DNA of 64,000 nt from Zobellia laminariae. GTDB taxonomy: Bacteria > Bacteroidota > Bacteroidia > Flavobacteriales > Flavobacteriaceae. Location of the stretch: positions 372,001-436,000 of the forward strand of contig NZ_RCNS01000003.1 of assembly GCF_009725995.1 (NCBI RefSeq), in the 5' to 3' direction. Shown here piece after piece: positions 45,588 to 55,174 of the stretch (its first letter is position 1; each line of letters opens with the position of its first letter). The notes under the pieces were generated by a model. That model was not told where the DNA came from. It ran no database searches and worked only from the letters and a program-made list of their open reading frames with translations. The translations under genes and the position numbers were made by a program.

Positions 45588-47879
45588 ATGAGAAATTTTG
45601 CTTCCATAGCGCTTTTTACAATCGTTTTTCTAAGCTCATGTTCAACCAAAAAAACGGAAACGGCTCAAGAAAACGAAACCATATCCCTTAACGGGGAATG
45701 GTACTTTTTAGCTTCTAACGAAGAAAGTGAAGAGCAAATTTTGGCCACAGATTACACAAAGTGGGATACCCTTACCGTTCCCGGAAATTGGGATATTGAA
45801 AACAGATATGCCCATTTTAAGGGCAAAGGGTATTACCAACGTAATTTCACCATTCCTGAAAACTGGCAGAAAAAACAGTTTTACATAAAATTTAATGCCG
45901 TTTACGAAACCTCTAAAGTTTGGTTGAACGGAAAATTATTGGGAGAACATGAAGGCGGCTACACCCCTTTTGAATTCAATATTACTGACCAAATACAGCC
46001 CGGAAAACCAAATTCACTTTTGGTCATGGCCGATAATACGTTCAGAAGAGGCGCTTGGTGGGCCTGGGGTGGTATAAGCCGAAACGTTTCCTTGCTAGCC
46101 CATAACGATGTTCGCCTAGTCCGTCAACATATTTCCGCTGTACCCGATTTTATTGAAGGTGTAGTGGATTTTACCATTTCTTATACAATTGAAAACAATT
46201 CTGCTGAGGCGCAAAATCTTACTATCAACACGAAAATTGTTGGGCCCGAGAATGAATCATGGCAACCTAAAACCCTTGAAGTGACTGTTGCTTCAAACGA
46301 GACCGCCAACAAGGTCTTGACCTTTCAAAAGGAATTAAAAGAAGTAGAATTATGGCATTTTGACCGCCCCAATCTATATGTTTTAAATAGTAGTGTTACT
46401 TCAAACGCCCAAGAGCTAGATGCTGTTTCAGACAAATTCGGTATCCGGAAAATGGAGGCTATTGGAGAGGAATTATACCTCAACAATGAAGCTGTACGCT
46501 TAAATGGTTTTAACCGTGTGCACGACCATCGCCTATACGGTAATACGGAACCCCGTGAACTCATCAAGAACGATATTTTAGACATTAAAGCCCTAGGCGG
46601 TAACTTCTCTAGGATTATGCACGCACCTGCATCCAAGAATCTTTTACAGTTTTGCGACAGCATTGGCTATATGCTAATCGAAGAAATTCCGGTTTGGGGT
46701 CGTGGCGCTCCAAATGCTATCCCCGATAATCCAAGAACAAAAAAATGGTTGGACGAAATGATTACTCGCGATTTTAACCACCCCAGTGTGGTTGGTTGGA
46801 GCATGGGTAACGAAATTGGCAACCCTGACGGCGAATGGCAAGACATGACCATGACGCCCGGTCAGTATAACTATGTAAGCGATATGCTAGACCATGTGGC
46901 AACTCTAGACTCTACACGTTTGAAAACCGTGGTAAGTTTTACATCACACCTGCCCTTGGCCAAACCCGGTAACGAACCCTATGAAAAACTAGATTTACTG
47001 TGCATGAACTCCTATGGGGAGACCTACGAAAAGTTGGAGAAAGTTCATGAAAAATTTCCGGGAAAACCAATTTTTATTTCAGAGTTGGGTGACAAGCAAA
47101 TAGGTCTTACTCCTGATGCCGAATTCAGCAATGTACTTATTGAGCAACTCGATAAAATTAGAACGCTACCATACGTAGTTGGTTCATCGCTTTGGACCTA
47201 TAACGATTACCGAAGTGATTACAAGGCTACGCCTCCATCTGAAAACAGGGCTTGGGGTGTTGTAGACGTATGGCGAAACAAGAAAAAAGCCTACAAACAG
47301 ATTCAAGATATCTATGCGCCAGTCCTAGGTTTGAAAGCTGAAGTTGATGAGAACACAATTGCGATTACCCTAAATCCAAGAAACAAACAAGATATTCCCG
47401 CTTACATTATGAAAGAGTATACGCTAGTGTACGAACTTTTTGATGCTGAAGGCAAATCAATCGGAAAAGAACGGATTGAACTACCAATCATAAAACCTGG
47501 GGATGTTGCGCTGAAATTCAACTTCAAAAATGAATACAACACCACTCGGATTCAGGTTGGCCTATGGTCGCCCATGCAAATTGAAGTTAAAACCGCCTCT
47601 TCAAAAGAATTGAAAAATCCGCCTATAGAAAACTCGAATTCCCCCGTGATAGAATTTTTGGGCAAAACCCATAATGGCGTAGGCATAGGGTACACCGTGA
47701 GTGAAAAAGATTCCATTTTCACTTTTAAATATGGTAACAGCAAAGAAAATCTTACGAAAGAAGTTACCTCCGATTTAAAAGGAGCCATCAAAATCAAATG
47801 GCCCACAACCGAGCCTTTTTTCGTGAAATTAAAATCTGATGTTACAGAGTGGTCCACAACCAAACAACTTGAAGAATAG
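45588..47879 (+). CDS. GH2 beta-galactosidase-like lipoprotein
   Basis: Lipoprotein of 763 aa (lipobox FLSSCSTK). The jelly roll (about 30-190), Ig-like domain (200-300) and TIM barrel (305-590) of GH2 are clear. The acid/base is E409 in GWSMGNEIG and the nucleophile E499 in FISELGDKQ. NGFNRVHDHRLYG and SLWTYNDYRSDY are shared almost unchanged with the larger GH2 at 49356, so the two are close paralogues. The C-terminal domain (about 600-760) is Ig/FN3-like. Likely an exo-beta-galactosidase in the periplasm; GH2 specificity is broad. Confidence 0.92.
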   Translation: MRNFASIALFTIVFLSSCSTKKTETAQENETISLNGEWYFLASNEESEEQILATDYTKWDTLTVPGNWDIENRYAHFKGKGYYQRNFTIPENWQKKQFYIKFNAVYETSKVWLNGKLLGEHEGGYTPFEFNITDQIQPGKPNSLLVMADNTFRRGAWWAWGGISRNVSLLAHNDVRLVRQHISAVPDFIEGVVDFTISYTIENNSAEAQNLTINTKIVGPENESWQPKTLEVTVASNETANKVLTFQKELKEVELWHFDRPNLYVLNSSVTSNAQELDAVSDKFGIRKMEAIGEELYLNNEAVRLNGFNRVHDHRLYGNTEPRELIKNDILDIKALGGNFSRIMHAPASKNLLQFCDSIGYMLIEEIPVWGRGAPNAIPDNPRTKKWLDEMITRDFNHPSVVGWSMGNEIGNPDGEWQDMTMTPGQYNYVSDMLDHVATLDSTRLKTVVSFTSHLPLAKPGNEPYEKLDLLCMNSYGETYEKLEKVHEKFPGKPIFISELGDKQIGLTPDAEFSNVLIEQLDKIRTLPYVVGSSLWTYNDYRSDYKATPPSENRAWGVVDVWRNKKKAYKQIQDIYAPVLGLKAEVDENTIAITLNPRNKQDIPAYIMKEYTLVYELFDAEGKSIGKERIELPIIKPGDVALKFNFKNEYNTTRIQVGLWSPMQIEVKTASSKELKNPPIENSNSPVIEFLGKTHNGVGIGYTVSEKDSIFTFKYGNSKENLTKEVTSDLKGAIKIKWPTTEPFFVKLKSDVTEWSTTKQLEE

Positions 47880-47909
47880 CGTAAAAACTCAAAACTAGAA
47901 CCTTTGCAT

Positions 47910-49349
47910 ATGAAACTCATTAAAACCTTTTGTTTAGCAGTACTCCTAATTCCGTTCCACTCCATGGCGCAGAGTACTGCTTCGGACCGCCCTAACATTG
48001 TTTGGATCATGTTGGAAGATTGGGGTCTTGACTTAGGCTGTTACGGTACTCCGGGAATAGAAACGCCCGTGACGGACAAATTAGCTTCAGAAGGCATACG
48101 CTACACCAATGCTTTTTGCACCTCTCCCGTATGTTCAACTTCGCGCTCGGCCATGCTTACCGGCTATCACCAAAATTACATTGGCGCCGAACAGCATAGA
48201 ACGGCCAAAGAAGACAAAAAACCTTTGCCATACGATATTGAACCCATGCCCGTATTATTAAAAGAAGCAGGCTACTTCACTGCTTTGATGATCCATGACA
48301 AAACTGACGCCAATTTTAGTGGCGATTTAGGTTTTATGGGTAAGGATTGGAAAGAACGTGAAAAAGGACAACCTTTTTTCGCTCAGATAACATTAGGAGG
48401 AACCCACAGAGCTTGGAACAGAGACCCTAAAAACCCTATTGACCCTGCTAAAGTAGAGCTTCCACCCTACTACGCAGATACACCTTTTGCCAGACGGGAT
48501 TGGGCCAATGGCCTAGAACAAATGCAAGTCTGCGATCGCGAAATTGGTGATATCCTAAAACGATTAGAAAAAGAAGACCTTGCCGAAAACACCTTGATTT
48601 TTCTAATTGGTGATAATGGTAGATGTCATATTCGTGGAAAACAATTTTTATATGACCCGGGTCTTCAAGTACCAATGATTATAAAATGGCCTGGCAAAGT
48701 CGCCTCCGGGCAAGTAAATACGGATATGGTCCAGACTATTGATATTACCGCTACTATTCTAGACGTTGCAGGGGCCAAACCTAAACATGAGTTACAAGGA
48801 AAAAACCTCTTTGAAGAAGAATCAAAGAACCGAGAATACATTTTTGCAGCAAGAGGTAGAATGGGCGGCACTCACGATGCCATGCGTACCATCCGTTCCA
48901 ATAAATATAAGTTAATTCATAATTTAATACCAGAGCGTGCTTGGTTGCAATACAGTGGTTATAAAGAAGACATGTATCCTATGTTGGCCGAGATGAACAT
49001 CATGTATATGGAAGGAAAACTCAACGAGGACCAAGCCAAATTCTTTGCGCAAACGAAGCCTGAGTTTGAGCTTTTCGATATTGAAAAAGACCCTTACGAA
49101 CTAAATAATCTTGCCAACGACCTACACTACGGAGACGTTAAGGATAAACTTTTGGAAGAATTGTATGTTTGGAGAAGATCTATAAAAGATGAAGGGGTTT
49201 CCCAAGAGTTTAGGGAAGGCGGACTATCTTCAAAATATCCAACTAGAACACTTCAAGAATGGAAGGAGCGCTATGAAGCTTGGAAACCATGGGTCTTTCG
49301 CGAAACGAAATCAAAAGTAAAACATCCGTTCATTAAGAAAAACTATTAA
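47910..49349 (+). CDS. S1 family sulfatase with CSTSR active site
   Basis: Secreted sulfatase of 479 aa. The ATG at 47910 was preferred to the TTG at 47904 and begins a signal peptide (MKLIKTFCLAVLL ... SMAQS). The metal-binding start is WIMLEDWGLD, in which one of the usual Asp residues is Glu. The formylglycine cysteine is C75 in PVCSTSRSAMLTGYH, with Thr at the position usually Pro or Ala. GGTHRAW and LIGDNGRCHIRGKQF are the His and second metal segments. It lies between two GH2 paralogues. The sulfate position is unknown. Confidence 0.9.
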   Translation: MKLIKTFCLAVLLIPFHSMAQSTASDRPNIVWIMLEDWGLDLGCYGTPGIETPVTDKLASEGIRYTNAFCTSPVCSTSRSAMLTGYHQNYIGAEQHRTAKEDKKPLPYDIEPMPVLLKEAGYFTALMIHDKTDANFSGDLGFMGKDWKEREKGQPFFAQITLGGTHRAWNRDPKNPIDPAKVELPPYYADTPFARRDWANGLEQMQVCDREIGDILKRLEKEDLAENTLIFLIGDNGRCHIRGKQFLYDPGLQVPMIIKWPGKVASGQVNTDMVQTIDITATILDVAGAKPKHELQGKNLFEEESKNREYIFAARGRMGGTHDAMRTIRSNKYKLIHNLIPERAWLQYSGYKEDMYPMLAEMNIMYMEGKLNEDQAKFFAQTKPEFELFDIEKDPYELNNLANDLHYGDVKDKLLEELYVWRRSIKDEGVSQEFREGGLSSKYPTRTLQEWKERYEAWKPWVFRETKSKVKHPFIKKNY

Positions 49350-49355
49350 AAGTTT

Positions 49356-52300
49356 ATGAATTTAAAGTATTTGGCATTCCGTATACTCTTTCTTGTCTTT
49401 GGAATTTGTTATGCCCAAACGGAAAAAGGGAACTCCTCTGGTGAGGAGCAACTTTTGCTTAGTGGTAATTGGAAATTCCACACCATTTACGGTGAAGGCT
49501 CAAATTATATTGATATTTCTGAAACACCGGAGGATATTGTAATAGACAATACCAATACCGAACTGGTAGAGATACAAGGCGATTGGCTAACGAAGACAGA
49601 GGGCGAGCGCGGGTCCGGTTTCTATGGGGCCAATTATTTACAACGAGATTTTAAAGCGGGTGAGTCTGACCAAAATTATGTCCGTTATCGTCCCGAATTG
49701 CCCGAATCAGGGTTCTACGAAGCTTTTGTTCGCTTTCCTTTCGCATCACATTTAACGGCAGAATTGAACGTAAACCATGCCAATGGGATTACGGCTTCAT
49801 ATTTTAACCAACGAAATCGCTGCGACCAATGGCTTAGTTTGGGCATTTTCAGCTTTGACAAAACCTTAGATAGCTATATTGAAGTAACCGCTATTACAGC
49901 TTGGACCGTAACCGCCGATGCCGTAATGTTCAGGCCTGTATCCAAAGAAAAAATGGAGACATCGGTTGCGGAGAAAGCAAACATTTTTCAATCGGATTTT
50001 GATGATTCCAACTGGAATGACCTAAGCGTTCCGGGACATTGGGGTATGCTTAATGAATTTTCCAATTATACAGGAAAAGGGTGGTACCGTAAAGATTTCA
50101 ATCTTCCGCAAAACTGGAAAGCGAACTCCAAAGAAAAAGTACGACTTAAATTTGATGCTGTCTATCACATTGCTAAAGTTTTTTTAAACGGAGAACTGGT
50201 AGGGAATCATCAAGGTGGTTTTACCCCTTTTGAATTTGACGTGACCGATAAACTCCATTTTAACGGTCCCAATGTGTTGGCCGTAGAAGTGGACAATAGT
50301 GCATTAGTTGGTGCTACATGGAATTGGGGTGGAATTATTCGAGATGTTCATCTGGTCAAAAACAATGATGTCCGCATCAGTTATCAATATGTTCATGCAG
50401 ACCCAGACCTGAAAAAGGGTACGGCCAACTTGAAACTCAAAATCCGCGTTAAAAATTCATCGGCACAAAAGAGAACCGTACTGTTATCCGCACAAATTGA
50501 TGAAGCTTCCACTCCAGTCAATTTACAGCACATGGTCTCCATACCTCCTAACAGTACGCAAGAGGTACAACTGGCCACTACACTACCTGCAAATGATGTG
50601 CGACTTTGGCATTTTGACACTCCTCACCTATATCATATTACCACATCCATAACCGAAGAAGACCATGTTCTAGATACAAGAAAAGACCGGTTCGGTATCC
50701 GAAAAATAGAGTTGACGGACTCTAAATTAATTCTAAATGGAGAACCTGTTCGTTTAGCTGGTTTTAATAGAGTGAGCGACCACAGATATTGGGGGTCTTC
50801 TGAACCACAATATTTAATAAATAAAGATGTGGACCTAATGAAAAACGCTGGTGCCAACTTTATGCGAATCATGCACGGCACACAGAATAAAAAGTTAATT
50901 GAACGTTGCGATGAAAAAGGTATCCTAATCTTTGAGGAAGTTAACGTACGTGAGCTCACCAATCCTGAGTTTACACCTCCACATTACCCTTTAGCCAAAC
51001 AATGGTTGAAAGAGATGATTGAAAGAGATATTAACCATCCCAGTATTATTGGATGGAGCGTGGGCAATGAACTAAAAGACCATTTTGATTATGCCAAATT
51101 GACGATTGATTATGTCAAAAATGAACTGGACCTCTATCGTTTGGTTACCTGCGTGAGTAATAGCGGGTGGCGCGATACGGCAACTCCACAGAACGACCCC
51201 AATGCGCTAGTGGATATTATTATGCACAATTTATATCCGTTTCAAGGCAGGCCAGATGAAGTATTTAAAACCCTGCGTTCTAAATGGCCAAACAAACCTG
51301 TTTTCATCTCAGAATATGGAATACAACCTATGGCAACAACTTCTTTGGATGGTGATATTCCTGAAATATCCGAGTGGAACAACAGCTTACGAGGCAAGAA
51401 TCCTTTTGTAATCGGAGCTTCATTATGGACATTCAACGACTACCGGAGTGGCTACGCCGCAACCTCTCCAGAGGAAAACCGAGTTTGGGGACTTGTAAAC
51501 ACATGGCGCCAAAGGCGAAAATTATATAATCGAATAGAAAATGAACATAGCCCTATTCAACAAATTGAAGTATCAGATTTAGACGCAAGAAAAGGAAATG
51601 CAAAGATTTCAATTACTCCTAAAAACTCAGGAGACTACCCTAGCTATACTTTAAAAAATCACCGTTTATTATGGTCTGTCCATGATTCAAAAGGAGACAC
51701 ACTGGCCCAAAATAGTATAGAAATGCCGGTATTAAAACCGGGAGCTGGTCCAACAGAAAATAATATTAACTGGAAATCATACTTAAGTGACATATCTAGT
51801 TTAAACATCAACCTACTTTCTCCTAATGGTTATAAGCGGTTTCATAAAAGTGTTGCCATTACGGTTCCTGAACAGCCTTCTATTTCTCAAATAGAGTCCG
51901 GAAATACATCGGTTCGGATTCATTTTAATCCTGTTTTTGGTGCGGACACTTATCATGTCATCCATCAAAACACCAATGGTGAACTGGTAAAATCCGAAAA
52001 GACTACAACCAATTTCCTAGAAATTGAAAACTTGAAAAACGGAAAGGAATATATTTTTCAACTTATTGCTACAAATGAAAAAGGTATAAGTAAACCTTCC
52101 GAAACACGAATCGGAAGCCCCAGTGGTAAAGAGCTTCCGCCTGTAATCTGGGATGCTTTTATAGTTGGTGATAAGCTTGTAGTTGGCTATTCTGGTGAAA
52201 CAGATGACACGGACTACGTGGTAAGGTATGGCACTAGAGCCAGTTACCTTCCTTTCAAAAACGCTACACGAACAAAAGGAATGACGGTAATTAATTTTGA

Positions 52301-52406
52301 AGGCGATGACCCACACTTTGTGAGCATCATGAAAAAAACAAAAAAAGGAGAAAGTGAATGGTCCAAACCAAGGTATGTATACACTTTGAGAAATATTAAT
52401 AGATAA
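49356..52406 (+). CDS. Multidomain GH2 beta-galactosidase-like enzyme with inserted N-terminal domain and FN3
   Basis: Secreted enzyme of 1016 aa with signal peptide (about 1-21). The first GH2 strand (SGNWKFHTIY) is followed at about 45-205 by an extra beta-sandwich resembling golvesin-like ligand-binding domains (GFYEAFVRFPFASHLTAELNV). The GH2 jelly roll resumes at DSNWNDLSVPGHWG. Acid/base E572 (GWSVGNELK) and nucleophile E653 (FISEYGIQ) are intact. An Ig-like domain and one FN3 domain (about 840-925, ISQIESGNTSVRIHFNP) complete it. It is closely related to the GH2 at 45588. The extra modules suggest binding of a longer or sulfated substrate. Confidence 0.9.
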   Translation: MNLKYLAFRILFLVFGICYAQTEKGNSSGEEQLLLSGNWKFHTIYGEGSNYIDISETPEDIVIDNTNTELVEIQGDWLTKTEGERGSGFYGANYLQRDFKAGESDQNYVRYRPELPESGFYEAFVRFPFASHLTAELNVNHANGITASYFNQRNRCDQWLSLGIFSFDKTLDSYIEVTAITAWTVTADAVMFRPVSKEKMETSVAEKANIFQSDFDDSNWNDLSVPGHWGMLNEFSNYTGKGWYRKDFNLPQNWKANSKEKVRLKFDAVYHIAKVFLNGELVGNHQGGFTPFEFDVTDKLHFNGPNVLAVEVDNSALVGATWNWGGIIRDVHLVKNNDVRISYQYVHADPDLKKGTANLKLKIRVKNSSAQKRTVLLSAQIDEASTPVNLQHMVSIPPNSTQEVQLATTLPANDVRLWHFDTPHLYHITTSITEEDHVLDTRKDRFGIRKIELTDSKLILNGEPVRLAGFNRVSDHRYWGSSEPQYLINKDVDLMKNAGANFMRIMHGTQNKKLIERCDEKGILIFEEVNVRELTNPEFTPPHYPLAKQWLKEMIERDINHPSIIGWSVGNELKDHFDYAKLTIDYVKNELDLYRLVTCVSNSGWRDTATPQNDPNALVDIIMHNLYPFQGRPDEVFKTLRSKWPNKPVFISEYGIQPMATTSLDGDIPEISEWNNSLRGKNPFVIGASLWTFNDYRSGYAATSPEENRVWGLVNTWRQRRKLYNRIENEHSPIQQIEVSDLDARKGNAKISITPKNSGDYPSYTLKNHRLLWSVHDSKGDTLAQNSIEMPVLKPGAGPTENNINWKSYLSDISSLNINLLSPNGYKRFHKSVAITVPEQPSISQIESGNTSVRIHFNPVFGADTYHVIHQNTNGELVKSEKTTTNFLEIENLKNGKEYIFQLIATNEKGISKPSETRIGSPSGKELPPVIWDAFIVGDKLVVGYSGETDDTDYVVRYGTRASYLPFKNATRTKGMTVINFEGDDPHFVSIMKKTKKGESEWSKPRYVYTLRNINR

Positions 52407-52493
52407 CGACTCTGAAAATTCAAATTAACTGTAAAAAAATAACGAGTTAAGAGCTTCTCTTTCATAACTCGGTTCAACAAAAAGAATACAACT

Positions 52494-53648
52494 ATGAAAA
52501 AACTGAATATAATCGCGGCCTTAGCAACTGTCTGTTTGCTATTTTCATGTAAAAGTGAAAAAAAATCGGATACAGAAACTACTGCATCAGCAAAAAATGA
52601 AGCGACTACCGCCAAAGCAGTTCCAGACTACAAAATAGAATTCGGAAAAGTTTCACCAGAGTCCGTATTCAGGAATGACAGTCTCAGTATTTGGGGCGGT
52701 TCTATGGTAAAAGGTGAAGACGGGCTTTACCACATGTTTTACTCCCAATGGCCTAAAAATATTGGTTGGGAATGGGTAAACTATTCCGTGATTGCCCATG
52801 CAGTATCAGAATCGCCCTTTGGTCCATTTGAGCATAAAGACTTTGCCTTACCGGACCGTGGTGCAGAATTCTGGGATGGTTCTACGACCCATAACCCAAC
52901 TGTGCATAAGTTCAACGGAAAATACTACTTGTATTATATGGCTAATACTGGAGACAAAAAGATTGTGAGTGTTCCCGGCAAACCTAAGATTAACTGGGTA
53001 CACCGTAATAACCAACGTATAGGCGTAGCTGTAGCGGATTCACCTAACGGACCATGGAAACGATTTGATGAGCCTGTATTAGATATTGCACCTAACGAAG
53101 ACGCCTTAGATGCTTTAATGACTTCCAATCCTTCCGTATGTCAAATGCCAGATGGTAAAATTTTAATGGTGTATAAGGCTGTGGGTAAAAAAGACCCACT
53201 TCCAGGAGGTGGCCCTGTTGTTCATATGGTGGCTATTGCAGATTCACCTACCGGTCCTTTTAAGAAATATCCTGATCCCGTTTTTACTTTTGAAGGCGAA
53301 CGCTTTCCTGCCGAAGACCCTTATATTTGGTGCCAGGACGGTAAATTCAGAGCTATTGTAAAACGTATAAAACACGAAGGTAAAACTCGCGAATTCTCTT
53401 TGGTACATTATGATTCCGAAGATGGGATACATTGGAATGCCGCTAAGAATTTTGAAATCTCAAAACGTATTGTTGAATGGGAGAATGGGAGAAAACAACA
53501 ATTTGAACATTTAGAACGACCACAAGTGTACATGGAGAATGGTGAACCAATCGCACTCCTATGTGCTGCGGATACACTTGATGCCAATGGTATACGTGAA
53601 TCTTTCAATATACAGATTCCGTTGAAAATTGAAAAAATAGCTAACTAA
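52494..53648 (+). CDS. GH43-like beta-propeller lipoprotein, paralogue of the propeller at 15610
   Basis: Lipoprotein of 384 aa with lipobox LLFSCKSE and a Ser/Thr/Ala-rich linker (about 20-45). The rest is a single five-bladed propeller. Segments NYSVIAHAVSESPFGPFEHKD, HNPTVHKFNGKYYLYYMA, NPSVCQMPDGKILMVYKA, PAEDPYIWCQDGKF and HLERPQVYMENG give the blade repeats and likely carboxylates. The same pattern occurs in residues 400-720 of the protein at 15610, which shows common descent. GH43, GH32 and GH117 relatives share this fold; no family assignment was possible by eye. Probably an exo-acting glycosidase on galactan oligosaccharides. Confidence 0.75.
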   Translation: MKKLNIIAALATVCLLFSCKSEKKSDTETTASAKNEATTAKAVPDYKIEFGKVSPESVFRNDSLSIWGGSMVKGEDGLYHMFYSQWPKNIGWEWVNYSVIAHAVSESPFGPFEHKDFALPDRGAEFWDGSTTHNPTVHKFNGKYYLYYMANTGDKKIVSVPGKPKINWVHRNNQRIGVAVADSPNGPWKRFDEPVLDIAPNEDALDALMTSNPSVCQMPDGKILMVYKAVGKKDPLPGGGPVVHMVAIADSPTGPFKKYPDPVFTFEGERFPAEDPYIWCQDGKFRAIVKRIKHEGKTREFSLVHYDSEDGIHWNAAKNFEISKRIVEWENGRKQQFEHLERPQVYMENGEPIALLCAADTLDANGIRESFNIQIPLKIEKIAN

Positions 53649-53695
53649 AGTTAGTACTACAAAACAAACTCAGTTCAAACTATAAAATCACATCT

Positions 53696-54997
53696 ATGGA
53701 AGTCCATTCTTTTTTAAAGCGGTCCACATTAAGTCTTTTTGCGGTAGCTTCGCTTATCGCTTGTCAAGACCAAAAAACGGAAGCCAAGTCGGCTTCAACG
53801 GAAGATTCAACACCTAAGGAACACCAAGTTTTTCCTCATAAAATGCCTTCCGAAAAACCGGATATGCCCTTAAGTGCAGCAGCAGAACGTATGTTCAACT
53901 ACCCCACGCCACGCGTTCAGGACAATGAGCTTTTCTCTCAATTTAAATACACTGAACTAAAGGGATTTGATTACAACAATGGGGACGGCACCGTTTCTAG
54001 ACGTGATCCTTCCAGACCTATTTTAGTGGATGGAAAATACTATCTGTACTATACTAAAAGAGATACCAAAGTACCACCAATTGGTTGGGACCGTGCCAAT
54101 GAAGCTACGGATGAAATCCCCTCTACGGATTGGGATTTGTGCGACATTTGGTATGCTACCAGCGAAGACGGAACCACATGGAAAGAAGAAGGTATAGCTG
54201 TTGGAAGACCAGAAAAGCCAAAAGCAGGATGGCGTTCAGTAGCCACACCGGATATTCTGATTTGGAAAGGAAAATACTATTTATACTATCAAGCATTTAA
54301 CGAGCCTAGCGGACTAAGAGGTGACTGGTGTCCGGTATCTGTTTCCTATGCGGATTCGCCCAGTGGTCCTTGGACACATGGAGGTGATTCTGTAATTCCC
54401 TTTGGAAAAAAAGGAGAATGGGATCAAGATGCTACGCATGACCCACAACCCATTGTTTACAAAGGAAAAATTCACCTGTACTACAAAGCTGCTTACAACA
54501 AGTGGCCTGACATTCGCGATAAATATGCTGTTGGTCATGGTCTTGCTATTGCCACCGACCCATTAGGTCCATTTGAAAAACACCCTTTAAACCCCGTTAT
54601 GACTTCTGGGCATGAAACCACTTATTTCCCATTTAAAGAAGGTGTGGCAACGTTGGCGATAAAAGATGGTAACGAAAGGTACACCATGCAATATGCAAAA
54701 GACGGTGTTAATTTTGAAATTGCTTCTGTGGTATCATTAGCACCTACTGCGGCGGCTCCTTTTGCTGCAGATGCCTTTACGGATTCAGGTGATGGAAGAG
54801 GAGTTTCTTGGGGGCTTTGCCATTTTACCAATGCCAGTAATACTCCTAAAAAAGGATATTCCATTATGGCCAGATTTGATTGCGACTTAAGCCTAGACGT
54901 TGATGACCCTTCGTATAAAAAAACAGGTGTATGGCACAAACCTGAAGTTTATTTTGCACAGGCACCCAAACAAAATAAGAACCCAGAAGGAAGATAA
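53696..54997 (+). CDS. GH117 alpha-1,3-(3,6-anhydro)-L-galactosidase-like lipoprotein, second copy
   Basis: Lipoprotein of 433 aa with lipobox SLIACQDQ. The GH117 N-terminal helix motif is PDMPLSAAAERMFN (55-68). The expected base is D104 in SRRDPSR. The conserved TSGHETTYFPF and RFDCDLSLDVDDPSY segments correspond to the paralogue at 9975. It follows the propeller lipoprotein by 47 bases. Two GH117 genes with different anchoring could either act on different galactan variants (for example agar versus sulfated or methylated forms) or in different compartments. The family assignment is firm; the distinction is inferred. Confidence 0.9.
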   Translation: MEVHSFLKRSTLSLFAVASLIACQDQKTEAKSASTEDSTPKEHQVFPHKMPSEKPDMPLSAAAERMFNYPTPRVQDNELFSQFKYTELKGFDYNNGDGTVSRRDPSRPILVDGKYYLYYTKRDTKVPPIGWDRANEATDEIPSTDWDLCDIWYATSEDGTTWKEEGIAVGRPEKPKAGWRSVATPDILIWKGKYYLYYQAFNEPSGLRGDWCPVSVSYADSPSGPWTHGGDSVIPFGKKGEWDQDATHDPQPIVYKGKIHLYYKAAYNKWPDIRDKYAVGHGLAIATDPLGPFEKHPLNPVMTSGHETTYFPFKEGVATLAIKDGNERYTMQYAKDGVNFEIASVVSLAPTAAAPFAADAFTDSGDGRGVSWGLCHFTNASNTPKKGYSIMARFDCDLSLDVDDPSYKKTGVWHKPEVYFAQAPKQNKNPEGR

Positions 54998-55174
54998 AAC
55001 AGGCCTTAAAATAGAATTATAACAGTCTAATGTCCGGTTGTTAAACAGTGGTAAAAAACTAATTATTATCTTAAATTTAGCAAAGGACCTTTTTGTTGGA
55101 TAGCGCCATAATATATCCTCTTTTACACAGAAAAGTCCTTTCCATAGTATACAAACTACCAAACCACTGTTTAC

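Noticed and set aside
47552..48010. 152-aa minus-strand open frame over the GH2-sulfatase junction
   Set aside because: It is antisense to the GH2 C-terminus and the sulfatase signal peptide, without a domain or a plausible start region.
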